Of a DNA stretch of 34,403 nucleotides, positions 1 through 7,774 are shown in pieces. Source of the stretch: Clostridiaceae bacterium (GTDB taxonomy: Bacteria > Bacillota > Clostridia > Saccharofermentanales > DTU023); the NCBI GenBank assembly GCA_012800435.1, contig JAAZJH010000001.1, positions 1 through 34,403 on the forward strand, in the 5' to 3' direction. The notes beneath the pieces are model-generated. The model made no database searches and was not told where the DNA came from. It saw nothing but the letters and a program-made list of their open reading frames with translations. Numbering within the stretch: the first letter of the stretch is position 1; every line of letters starts with the position of its first letter. Both the position numbers and the translations under genes were made by a program.

Positions 1-3000
1 CCAAAGGTAAGCGCTTCAGGGTGAGTGTGACCTCCGTCTTCAGCAAATCACCGTTCACCCCTTGCGGGAATACCCAATCCTTACCCACCGTAATCGATAG
101 GGTGGGGGATTTATACGTGTTGGTGATCGTATCGGTGTATTCGCCGGTCACCGTGTCAAACGGACTCGGACTGCCGGGTGTAAATGTAAAGGTCGTATCG
201 TCGTAAATGCCTTCCACCACACCAAATTCGTAGTCCTGGGCGGCGGAGTCTGTTTCTTCTAAATTGCTCCAAGTGACGGTGTAGGAGTTTGCATCCGTTA
301 CTTCCTGAGGCGTAACACCCGGCACAGGTTCCCACGTCTCGGTGTCGACAACTCTGCGGTGTAGCTGGAACCATACGGCAGGCTTCGGTACCTGTGCGCT
401 GTCTTCCCAAATTTTGGTGGCCGTGAAAGTGCCATTCGTGGGGATCTTGTAAGTGTTCGTCAGAGTCAGGCTGTCGCCTGTCGTTGTCAGTTCGTAGTTA
501 AGCGGAGGACCCACCGTGAAAGTACTGCCGTCCCACTGACCCTCTTTGACGTAGAATGTGTAGGCATTGCCATTGATGTCGGTCGTTTCAAGACCGGTCC
601 ACTCATGGGAGAAATTGCCGATCGAGGCGACCTTGACGGGATCACGATTGGGTACGGGTTGATCTATCAAGGGAGTACCGGTAGTCGTTTTACGCCACAG
701 CTGTAGCCACAGATCAGGATGTGTGGGAGAGCCGTTGACCCATGTCTTGGTGGCGGTGGCTTTGCCATTGGTAGGGATGACGTAGGTGTTGGTTACGTTT
801 AAGCCGTTTTCTACTTTGGTGTAATTATCCGGTGTCCAGTCATTGCCTTCGGCATCTACTTCGCGCACCGTGAAAATGTAGGGATTGCCGAATTCATCTT
901 TATCGTACAAGCCGCGCCATGTCACTTCAGTTGTGCTGCTATCAAGTTCTTTCAAAGGGGTATAGGTGACCGGTTCGGGGGTGCCGTTCACTCCTACCTG
1001 TTGGTATATCTTTAACCAAATGGTGGGGCGGGTTACAGGGCCGTTGACCCACGTTACTGTAGCTGTTGTGTAGATGATTTCGTTTGTGAAATCTTGACCG
1101 TTATCTAAGATTTGTTCGTAGCCGAGTGGTACCGTTTCTTCTGCCTTGTATTTTATAAGATGGCCGTCTTCATACTTCTTCAAACCGTTGACAGTGTACG
1201 TCCATGTGTCTTCACTCGCGTTTTTGTTCCAATCATACTCAGGCTGTGGGTTCATTTTCACCCAGCCGGTGTCGTTTATACCTTGACGGTAGAAAGTCAA
1301 TTCCAAATCGGTCGGTCGGGGGGCAAATCCGAACGAGTCAGGCTCTGCGACCCACGTTTTTGTACCGGAGAAAGTGGTGGTGCCGCCATCTAGGGTGTTG
1401 ATAATGTTGGTGCCGCCATGATCGTTTAGATTGACATCAGTATGGTTGGCAATATAGTTGTTGGGAACAGTCTCCCTTACGGTGTAGACTTGCGTTATTC
1501 CACCTACTGCAGCGGGCAAGTTGATGTATCGGTAAGTCCAAGTGTTGTTGCCATTATCCGTCCAATTCGGCACGGGCTGTGGCGAGAGGGCGACATCGTT
1601 GGCGTAAAGAGTGAGCGACAAGGATTGCGGCCGCTCATCCGGAGCAGAAATACCCGCATCTACCCAAGTCTTAGTTCCGGTGATCTCGATGCGTTCGGGC
1701 ATATAGTAGAACGTGATCACCTGCGGGGGCTGACTTACAGGATCACTGACCGTCAGACCCGTAGAGATATAATTAGCGCTACTGCCCCTTACAAGAACCG
1801 GATAGGTACTTACAACACTGTGCGGACGATAGTTTGTGATCGATTTAGGTAGCTCAACCACTTCGTTCTTGGCAGTGATGACATGTTTCGGTTCCGACAA
1901 GATAACTGCGGGATCGGTGTCTATTTCCAGGTAGCGCACCTCATAATGGTTCTTAATAATGTACTCGTAGTAGAAAGTGATAACGTTCAACTCGGGATTA
2001 GACGTCAGCGTGAGGGACTTTTGAGGCCTATCCGGTGTGAAGTCCACAATAACCCAGCTGTTATCGGGCATTTGGTAGGGTTTATTAGTGATTGCGGGAG
2101 CCGTTTCGGTCACCACATTGTGACCTTCACTGTTCTTGGTGACAGGAGGAAGGAGTTCTGTGCCGGTATCGCGTTCTAGGTAGCGAACCGTATAATTCAC
2201 GTTGGGCGCGCCGTAGTAGAATGTGATGAGATTATTATCCGCACCTAACGTTATCGTCTTGCTTAGTGCGTCAGGTAAGTAACCTGACACTTCCACAGCT
2301 TGCTCCGTGACGGTTGAGCCGGTCGTTTGCCCGGTCACCGTTTTTGGCGAAGATGCTTGGGTGTTGTCAGCATACAAGTATTGAACCGTATAAGTTCGGT
2401 CGTTTTTCGGCAGGTAGCGTCCGGTAAGAGTCAGCGTTGAAAATACCTGAGCGTCAAAGGAGTACTTTGTTTGAGTGCCGGAGTAATACCAGCCGTCAAA
2501 GTCATAGCCTGGAATAGAAGCAGGATCAGCAGGACGAACGGCTTTCTGTCCTTGCGGGACCTGCTGCACGTCAAGTTGCGCGACAGTGCCGTCAGGCTTT
2601 GTGTAGTTAAAGTATACGTAATATATTGGCGGATTCCATTTGGCGAACAAGCGCAGATTGTTAGCCGGCATTGTAGCGTTTGCCCACACGAACTCCGTAC
2701 CCGGTGTGCAGTCTGCTGTGGTGTACCATCCGCCGAAAGAATGATCCGGTAAATCGGCAGGTTTCTCCGGAGTAAAATTGTAAATCTCAATGGTGTCACC
2801 ATATTTAACGGTCTTGGCACTTCCCGGAACGACCTGCCCGTGGCTATAGAAGTCCAATGTATAAGGATTTCTGGTGTAGTAAAAATAGACGGTGCCGCCC
2901 TGACCCCAAGGGTTAAGATTTCGAACCACACCAACGCTGGTCAATCCGGGAATCGGTTTAGCTGTCCAACTACTGTAAGAACCTGCGTTTACGATCCCGC

Positions 3001-4618
3001 TTAACGCATTGTCCCGCTTGTAGTAACGGCCATCATATAATTCGCCGGTGCCGTCCAAACTTTCAAACATATAATTTAAGTCGTAGGGATAGACGAACCA
3101 TTCCCATCTAGCGGTAAATGTTCTCGTGCCGGTGGGGTTGATTAACTCATCGGTCAGTCTCGTCTGTTTGCTTATCCAAGTTGTACCTGAGGTGCCTATG
3201 CGCCAACCGGCGAAATTCGATGTGCCAACCGGAGGGACATTTTCAGCTATCGGCCATAAAGCACTGATGTCCGATTCATATTTAGCTGTAAAAGAATAGC
3301 GTTGAGGATGTGTGTAAGTTACCCCGCCGATAGTCAGCTTTGCGTTATTCCTGTCCAGATTAAATTCCACCGTGTAGGAATTACGAGTGTAATAGATATT
3401 GATGACGGTACTGCCATCACCGGCGATCGTTTGGCCGGTGTCATAGTGGCTGTAGGTGAAACGAGTAATTGGGATCACATCTGTAGCAGAGAGAGTGATT
3501 TCGTTTCCCGCTGTACCCGTGCGGTCTGAAGAACTGTGATAAGAGTATTCGTAGGTTGTGGTGCCGGGGATCGGATCGGCGTTTTCAGTCCAGTACACCA
3601 AGGTATAGTGTACATTGTTAAGCGGTGTCCATTGGGCCGTGATGGTCTGACTTTCGGTAAGCGTGTCGGGGATAGCGGTGGACCAGCCGGCAAAGGTGTA
3701 GCCGGTACGGGAGGGCTCGGTAATGGGGGGGATGGCGGTGCCGTAGCGTCCCTGGAAGGGCGCAATGAAGGTTCCTCCCGCCGTGTCGAAGGTGAGTATA
3801 TAGCTAATGCGGTCGTAATACATCTTGACGACTGTGCTGCCGTCCGGAGCGATGGTTGCTTCTTGTGTAGGTGTTTGAGCGATAAAGCCCGGGTAGTCAT
3901 TGCTGTTGACCGTCACCGTAGCACCGGTGGTAGCATGTAGCGTCTGGGTATCCGTTCCAACTATGGTGTATTCATTATCATGGATGTTTTGTTTATAATG
4001 CTCCACTCTATAGGGGGTACCGGTGCTGGCAGTATAGGTAACGGTGTAATTTAACTCGGTGGCGCCGCCCTGTGTGGTGCCGGCTGTGCCGGATATATTT
4101 GCAACATCAACCTCAAAACCCACTATTTCCGGTGAATCCACACTATATGGTTCACCGTACGCATAAGTGGCCATGTATGAGAGAGCGGCAGGTGAGCCGT
4201 TTTCATACTCGTATTTGATGTTCAGTTCATACAGGTTGGTGGAGCGGTACTGGGCGGTGAATTCGAAATATGACGCTGTTTCACCGGTGATGTACGTTTC
4301 CGGAGGCGACCACTGCACAAAAGTATAGCCTTCTCTGGTGGGAGGATTATACTGTGCCGGTAGTTCTATGCTGTCCAGTCGTGTACCGTCAAGCACGTTA
4401 TAGGCAGTGTGTAAAGGCGTGTCATCATGATCCTTAAAATGAACGGTATGATACACCGGCGCGCCGCCTCGAACACCCCCTCCCAAGTTGCCTTGAAGGG
4501 TAACGGGGTCGGAAATGACGGGCCCCGGAGGCTCCGCCAGTACTTGGAAAGGCAAAATCTGCCACGTCAACAGGATTGCCAGCAACAGGACAAAAAATTT
4601 CTTTGTTTTAACTTTCAT
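1..4618 (-). CDS. Large secreted multi-domain surface adhesin (InlB-B / MucBP / Cna_B repeats), 3' end outside window
   Basis: An open frame runs leftwards from an ATG at 4618 to the window edge with no stop (about 1539 residues seen). Residues 1-28 form a signal peptide (KTKK, hydrophobic core, VLA cleavage site). Roughly 50-740 hold InlB-B/Flg_new-like units (for example YILTFDTAGG with GYTFAGW). Roughly 740-970 hold three MucBP-like units (YTVQYLYAD, YTVRYLERDTG, YEVRYLEID, each closing with ITFYY). From about 975 six Cna_B-like units follow at about 105-residue spacing, each starting near a K-x-W motif and closing with NTY or a similar strand. In Cna_B domains Lys, Asn and a catalytic Glu form an isopeptide bond; the third unit has Val1188 where the others have Lys. 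An AGGGAT sequence precedes the ATG. The role is inferred to be adhesion at the cell surface. The C-terminal anchor is not visible. A C7 tract lies in the coding strand at 3725-3731. Confidence 0.9.
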   Translation of the reverse strand, partial: MKVKTKKFFVLLLAILLTWQILPFQVLAEPPGPVISDPVTLQGNLGGGVRGGAPVYHTVHFKDHDDTPLHTAYNVLDGTRLDSIELPAQYNPPTREGYTFVQWSPPETYITGETASYFEFTAQYRSTNLYELNIKYEYENGSPAALSYMATYAYGEPYSVDSPEIVGFEVDVANISGTAGTTQGGATELNYTVTYTASTGTPYRVEHYKQNIHDNEYTIVGTDTQTLHATTGATVTVNSNDYPGFIAQTPTQEATIAPDGSTVVKMYYDRISYILTFDTAGGTFIAPFQGRYGTAIPPITEPSRTGYTFAGWSTAIPDTLTESQTITAQWTPLNNVHYTLVYWTENADPIPGTTTYEYSYHSSSDRTGTAGNEITLSATDVIPITRFTYSHYDTGQTIAGDGSTVINIYYTRNSYTVEFNLDRNNAKLTIGGVTYTHPQRYSFTAKYESDISALWPIAENVPPVGTSNFAGWRIGTSGTTWISKQTRLTDELINPTGTRTFTARWEWFVYPYDLNYMFESLDGTGELYDGRYYKRDNALSGIVNAGSYSSWTAKPIPGLTSVGVVRNLNPWGQGGTVYFYYTRNPYTLDFYSHGQVVPGSAKTVKYGDTIEIYNFTPEKPADLPDHSFGGWYTTADCTPGTEFVWANATMPANNLRLFAKWNPPIYYVYFNYTKPDGTVAQLDVQQVPQGQKAVRPADPASIPGYDFDGWYYSGTQTKYSFDAQVFSTLTLTGRYLPKNDRTYTVQYLYADNTQASSPKTVTGQTTGSTVTEQAVEVSGYLPDALSKTITLGADNNLITFYYGAPNVNYTVRYLERDTGTELLPPVTKNSEGHNVVTETAPAITNKPYQMPDNSWVIVDFTPDRPQKSLTLTSNPELNVITFYYEYIIKNHYEVRYLEIDTDPAVILSEPKHVITAKNEVVELPKSITNYRPHSVVSTYPVLVRGSSANYISTGLTVSDPVSQPPQVITFYYMPERIEITGTKTWVDAGISAPDERPQSLSLTLYANDVALSPQPVPNWTDNGNNTWTYRYINLPAAVGGITQVYTVRETVPNNYIANHTDVNLNDHGGTNIINTLDGGTTTFSGTKTWVAEPDSFGFAPRPTDLELTFYRQGINDTGWVKMNPQPEYDWNKNASEDTWTYTVNGLKKYEDGHLIKYKAEETVPLGYEQILDNGQDFTNEIIYTTATVTWVNGPVTRPTIWLKIYQQVGVNGTPEPVTYTPLKELDSSTTEVTWRGLYDKDEFGNPYIFTVREVDAEGNDWTPDNYTKVENGLNVTNTYVIPTNGKATATKTWVNGSPTHPDLWLQLWRKTTTGTPLIDQPVPNRDPVKVASIGNFSHEWTGLETTDINGNAYTFYVKEGQWDGSTFTVGPPLNYELTTTGDSLTLTNTYKIPTNGTFTATKIWEDSAQVPKPAVWFQLHRRVVDTETWEPVPGVTPQEVTDANSYTVTWSNLEETDSAAQDYEFGVVEGIYDDTTFTFTPGSPSPFDTVTGEYTDTITNTYKSPTLSITVGKDWVFPQGVNGDLLKTEVTLTLKRLPL

Positions 4619-4686
4619 TCAAATAATCCCTATGATTTAAAAGTTGATTTAAAAGTCCTCGAACCTTGAAAAGTTCAGTCAATAAG

Positions 4687-6024
4687 TCAGTCGGTGATCG
4701 TGACGGCTACGCGCCAGTAACCGGTTGCGTTAGACGGAGTGATCAGAACGGAAAACGTGTTGCCATTGCCTCCGGCGATGTCTGTCCACGTCTCGTTGTC
4801 AGGTGAATACTGCCATTGTAAGCGGGGAGAATCGCCGCAATTTTCTAGTTCAGCTGTGAAAACCACCTCATCACCGTAGTTGATGATCTGATCCGGTTGA
4901 AGGTTTGTATACACCCGGACTGTGGGCAGCTTAGTCTGCACACTGTGTGTGATCAAGAGACGGTCCGCCTCTTGGGGATAGTCCACAAGAGCTGTGATAT
5001 GGCCGTCTTGCTGCATGAGCACTTCCACCCGTATCTCATATCGTTCAAGGTCATACGTGAGAAACGGCAACGGTTCTTCTGCGAGAGCCTCTATGTAAAA
5101 AACGTGGGTACCCAAGTCTTCATCGGTAAAAACAAGTTCAGGGAAAGGGAATGCCTCTCCCTCGTTAGTCACAGCGATACCTGTTTCCGGCAAGTTTGCC
5201 CCGCTGAGCAGAGCGTGGTAGGCGCCGTCTTCTATCTCTCCGCCTTCTACGGCAAGTGCAACTGAAAGCTGCACTACGGTCTCCTGCCTGATGTTTCTGG
5301 AAGGCTTGGTTTCATTATTTGAATATTCCGGAATTTGCGATTCTTGCTGCGGCAGATAGTGTGCTTTTAGGTAGGTTAGCCCCGTGATCGCTTCTTCAAA
5401 GTCATAGGGTAGAAGAGCGTCACCCTGTAAATGTTCATCTACGAGATACCAATGGGAGAAGACCTGTCCTTCCTGCTGAGGATCCTCTTCGGGCTTCTCC
5501 ACCGGGTAGCCTTTGATACCGGACACTTCATGGAGGAGCGTGCCGTCGTGGTCATAAAAACGGACTAGAAAAGTATTGACCTCAGTCTCAGATAAGAGGA
5601 TTCCGTTTTCTTCTGCAGACTTTGTGTCTTCCGGAAGATTGGTCTCTGACGTATTGACATTGGGTTGTTTCCCGGCAACCGTTTCCTCCGGCATCGGTAA
5701 CGGCTGATAAAGCGCGCAAAGATTTAACGCATCCTGAACAGGCCGTGAAAAATCATATGCTTCATAGGGATTGCCGTTGAGTTGATCATCGACAAGATAC
5801 CAATAAGCAAATACCTGTTCCGGCACTTCCGGAGCTACGGGAGGTTGGGGAACAGATTCTCCCAAGTTAGCCAGATCCTCTCGAACAAGGGAACCGTCAG
5901 CGGCGAAATATTTTACAGGGACGCCGGCTTCTCCTTGGGCATGAGCAGGTGAGACGAGGACGCTTCCAGTCACGAAAACGACGAGAATGAGCGCCACAAA
6001 AAACACAGAAATTTTATTTTTCAT
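4687..6024 (-). CDS. Secreted surface protein with InlB-B-like repeats, pilin-type domain and Ig-like C-terminus (445 aa)
   Basis: The frame is open further upstream to 6255, but the ATG at 6024 is chosen because it opens a typical signal peptide (MKNKISVFF, long hydrophobic core, SPAHA cleavage site). The mature part has two related repeats (V-x-Y/F-aspartate-G-S/T-L, then AYWYLVDDQL and SHWYLVDEHL). An acidic linker follows, then a domain resembling the streptococcal pilin isopeptide (FctA-like) fold (VQLSVALAVEGGEIEDGAYHA, Y-E-I-R-V-E-V), and a final Ig-like domain (LQWQYSPDNETWTDI to YWRVAVTITD). The protein ends there: there is no LPXTG, hydrophobic tail or charged anchor, so it may be released or bound non-covalently. 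It lies 68 bp upstream of the large adhesin on the same strand and is probably cotranscribed with it. The domain assignments are by eye. Function is inferred as cell-surface. Confidence 0.8.
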   Translation of the reverse strand: MKNKISVFFVALILVVFVTGSVLVSPAHAQGEAGVPVKYFAADGSLVREDLANLGESVPQPPVAPEVPEQVFAYWYLVDDQLNGNPYEAYDFSRPVQDALNLCALYQPLPMPEETVAGKQPNVNTSETNLPEDTKSAEENGILLSETEVNTFLVRFYDHDGTLLHEVSGIKGYPVEKPEEDPQQEGQVFSHWYLVDEHLQGDALLPYDFEEAITGLTYLKAHYLPQQESQIPEYSNNETKPSRNIRQETVVQLSVALAVEGGEIEDGAYHALLSGANLPETGIAVTNEGEAFPFPELVFTDEDLGTHVFYIEALAEEPLPFLTYDLERYEIRVEVLMQQDGHITALVDYPQEADRLLITHSVQTKLPTVRVYTNLQPDQIINYGDEVVFTAELENCGDSPRLQWQYSPDNETWTDIAGGNGNTFSVLITPSNATGYWRVAVTITD

Positions 6025-6542
6025 ATTGATGACATTCCATAATCGTGCTATAGACAGTGTGCAATTAAGCAATACCTTTGACTGCCATGTGAGTAATTTG
6101 TCCGTATTACTCCAAGCGAGGGGGTACGCTATGGATTGTACGTAGAACTTGCTGTTATCCTGTTCAATCATACTGAATAGTACAAATTTGTCAACCTTTG
6201 GGAGCATTTTATCTTGATTAAAGGTCGGATACACGTAGCGTTTGTGACCGTGCAATATATTCTGGAACTTGTTTCTTTATCGCATGTTACGATTGCTACG
6301 ATCAAAACAAGGGATATACGGTGATCGGGGGGGGATTTTTCTGTTTTGTCATATCGGGAGATTTTTTACGAGTTACACCGGTGGAAATCTACCTTGAAAA
6401 TGCACAAAGACGGTTCTCACGAGTGATAGCAAATGTCTGACATGACTTGATATAGCACGTTTTTATCAGGTTTTCCGATCTAAAAAGCGAGCGGAAAACC
6501 TGATTCATCATTTTTTATATGCCTTAGTGATATTAGTGATAA
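6025..6542. other. Intergenic region between surface-protein genes and XRE regulator
   Basis: About 518 bp without a supported gene. It holds a run of eight G at 6327-6334, the inverted repeat at 6465-6504, and the upstream sequence of the surface-protein gene. No convincing -35/-10 pair with a proper leader was seen for that gene. The open frame that extends upstream from 6024 to 6255 shows no protein-like pattern. Confidence 0.5.
6465..6504. repeat. Perfect 13-bp inverted repeat (hairpin)
   Basis: The arms ATCAGGTTTTCCG (6465-6477) and CGGAAAACCTGAT (6492-6504) are perfectly complementary around a 14-nt loop. A T6 run at 6511-6516 follows on the plus strand, as in a loose terminator, but no plus-strand gene lies upstream. 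On the minus strand, downstream of the XRE gene, the hairpin is followed by A's rather than T's. It may still stop or stabilise the XRE transcript, or be a protein site or a small repeat element. Confidence 0.6.
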
Positions 6543-7139
6543 CTAAGTTTTATTTATTTCGTACGAACATTTAATAAATTCCCAATTTCCAATCTCGAAT
6601 TTTTTAGCCGTGATATGCTTCGTAAGCTGACGCGTTTCAATAAACTCATCTGTGACGATGACAAAGAATTGCTTTTCTCCTTTTTCAACCAAATAGAATT
6701 CTTTGTCTGTATTCTTAAAACTGTTGATCACTGCAGGAATGCCAAAGGGCGCATCAGTTAAAATACCGATCATGTTATCCATTACTTTTTCAGCTTTTGT
6801 TAGTTTTTGTCGTCCAATCAAGGCATGGATAGTCGTGTCCGGGAATTTTTCGAGGATTAGGCGATCTTTTTTCTTTTTTTTCTTTCCTTTTCCGTAATCA
6901 GATAGATTATATGCTTCACGCAGTACATGTTCCGCTATAGTCTCTCCATCATCGAGCAGGTAATCTACGCTCACGTTCAAAAGTTGAGCCAACGCTTTCA
7001 AATTATCTACGTCTGGAAGTCCTTTATCCGATTCCCATTTTGCGATGGCTGATCTCGATAGTGTCATCTTCTCAGCAAGTTGTTCCTGTGTCAGTCCGCA
7101 CTGCTTTCTTGCTTCTTTAATTTTTTCTCCTAATGTCAT
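6543..7139 (-). CDS. XRE-family transcriptional regulator with C-terminal extra domain (198 aa)
   Basis: Residues 1-66 are a classic Cro/C1-type helix-turn-helix (LGEKIKEARKQCGLTQEQLA, then SRSAIAKWESDKGLPDVDNLKALAQLL, then VSVDYLL). A lysine-rich linker (six Lys in a row) follows. The C-terminal domain of about 100 residues is unrecognised (KFPDTTIHALIGRQKLTKAEKV, later EKGEKQFFVIVTDEF) and may sense a ligand or stress. The ATG at 7139 has a good GGAGG site 8 nt upstream. The Lys stretch is encoded by A-runs including A8 (6874-6881), a possible slippage site between the two domains. A perfect inverted repeat lies about 85 bp upstream and could be its own operator. Its target may be the surface genes or itself; this is inference. 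Confidence 0.9.
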   Translation of the reverse strand: MTLGEKIKEARKQCGLTQEQLAEKMTLSRSAIAKWESDKGLPDVDNLKALAQLLNVSVDYLLDDGETIAEHVLREAYNLSDYGKGKKKKKKDRLILEKFPDTTIHALIGRQKLTKAEKVMDNMIGILTDAPFGIPAVINSFKNTDKEFYLVEKGEKQFFVIVTDEFIETRQLTKHITAKKFEIGNWEFIKCSYEINKT

Positions 7140-7221
7140 GTTCTTTACCTCCAGTTAGGTTAGATGTTGACTTTAGTTTTAGGCAGAGGGTATCCCTTGA
7201 CAATGTACTATAAGTGTCATC

Positions 7222-7242
7222 TTTGTTACTCTCCGTAACAAA
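7222..7242. promoter_or_regulatory. Candidate operator: 8-bp inverted repeat upstream of XRE gene
   Basis: TTTGTTAC and GTAACAAA flank a 5-nt spacer (TCTCC), a perfect dyad of the size bound by dimeric XRE repressors. It sits about 83 bp upstream of the XRE start codon, near where its promoter would lie. Autoregulation is inferred from position. Confidence 0.45.
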
Positions 7243-7326
7243 AGCCTGTCATACACATCATTTTTGTCAACATAACGACATTTTAGTCTTGGTATGATTT
7301 GCGATCACCATCATTCATGAGAAAAC

Positions 7327-7428
7327 GGAGCAACTTGTAGTATTTCGTGCGGATTAAAGGTCAAGCACCTCTGAAACGTTGTTCATGCCATCAGGGAGCA
7401 ACTTGCGGTATTTCGTGCGGATTAAGGG
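7327..7428. repeat. Two 34-bp direct repeats, 68 bp apart
   Basis: Copies at 7327-7360 and 7395-7428 share GGAGCAACTTG, then GTATTTCGTGCGGATTAA, and differ at three positions. Their centres are 68 bp apart. No other copy was noticed in the window. They may be binding sites or the remnant of a mobile or duplicated element. Confidence 0.7.
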
Positions 7429-7510
7429 GCAGAAGAATATGCATAACACATATTGAGGTATTTTTACTCAAAAAGGGTGAAAAAGCTGTCCCATCGCCTA
7501 GTATACGAGT

Positions 7511-7524
7511 AGACGCCGGCGTCT
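7511..7524. promoter_or_regulatory. 14-bp perfect palindrome
   Basis: AGACGCCGGCGTCT is perfectly self-complementary and lies 64 bp upstream of the -35 box of the ABC operon promoter. It could be an activator or repressor site; it may also be chance. Confidence 0.3.
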
Positions 7525-7587
7525 AAAATCAACTTATAGGGCAGCTGTTTATGCGCAAATTTATGCACAAAGGCAAGACCCGCCAGC

Positions 7588-7616
7588 TTGACACAACCTA
7601 TCTGTAATGCTAAAGT
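7588..7616 (+). promoter_or_regulatory. Candidate sigma-A promoter of the Opp/Dpp-like operon
   Basis: A consensus -35 TTGACA (7588-7593) is followed by a 17-nt spacer and TAAAGT (7611-7616, four of six matches to TATAAT). It would give a leader of about 150 nt before the receptor gene. Confidence 0.5.
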
Positions 7617-7689
7617 TAACATCAAATTGTCCCAATTTATTTATTGGGTAAGGCCATAGGTAAAAGTTGTTCTAGCAGCGTTTTCATTT

Positions 7690-7716
7690 GGGCATGTGGA
7701 GATGCTCATGTTTTTT
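7690..7716 (+). terminator. Possible leader attenuator hairpin
   Basis: GGGCAT (7690-7695) can pair with ATGCTC (7702-7707) with one G-T pair. Three bases later comes T6 (7711-7716). The stem is short, so this is only a candidate attenuator in the 5' leader of the ABC operon. Confidence 0.3.
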
Positions 7717-7774
7717 CGTTGCAACCCGACAAATACCTAATACATTGCATCAAAAACTATAAGGAGGGTTTTGT

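Larger units (their letters stand above)
7140..7774. other. Long intergenic region with repeats, palindromes and promoter
   Basis: About 635 bp between the divergent XRE gene and the ABC receptor gene. It holds an inverted repeat (7222-7242), a pair of 34-bp direct repeats (7327-7360 and 7395-7428), a 14-bp palindrome (7511-7524), a sigma-A-like promoter (7588-7616), a short hairpin CCCAAT/ATTGGG at 7631-7648 and a leader hairpin with a T-run (7690-7716). Its length and repeats suggest possible remnants of inserted DNA, but no transposase fragment could be recognised. Confidence 0.5.

Noticed and set aside
2431-3900. Minus-strand open frames of 141-167 codons at 2431-2934 and 3475-3900
   Set aside because: They are out of frame with, and fully inside, the long adhesin frame that shows clear signal peptide and repeated domains; their translations look random.
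6025-6255. N-terminal extension of the 445-aa surface protein to 6255
   Set aside because: The extra 77 residues would place an ordinary signal peptide in the middle of the protein and have no domain-like pattern.
7197-7202. TTGACA on the plus strand downstream of the XRE promoter region
   Set aside because: No -10 element at a suitable distance and no plus-strand gene close by.
7540-7620. Short open frame MRKFMHKGKTRQLDTTYL as a possible transposase tail
   Set aside because: Only 18 codons, no ribosome site, overlaps the promoter, and no family resemblance that I could support.
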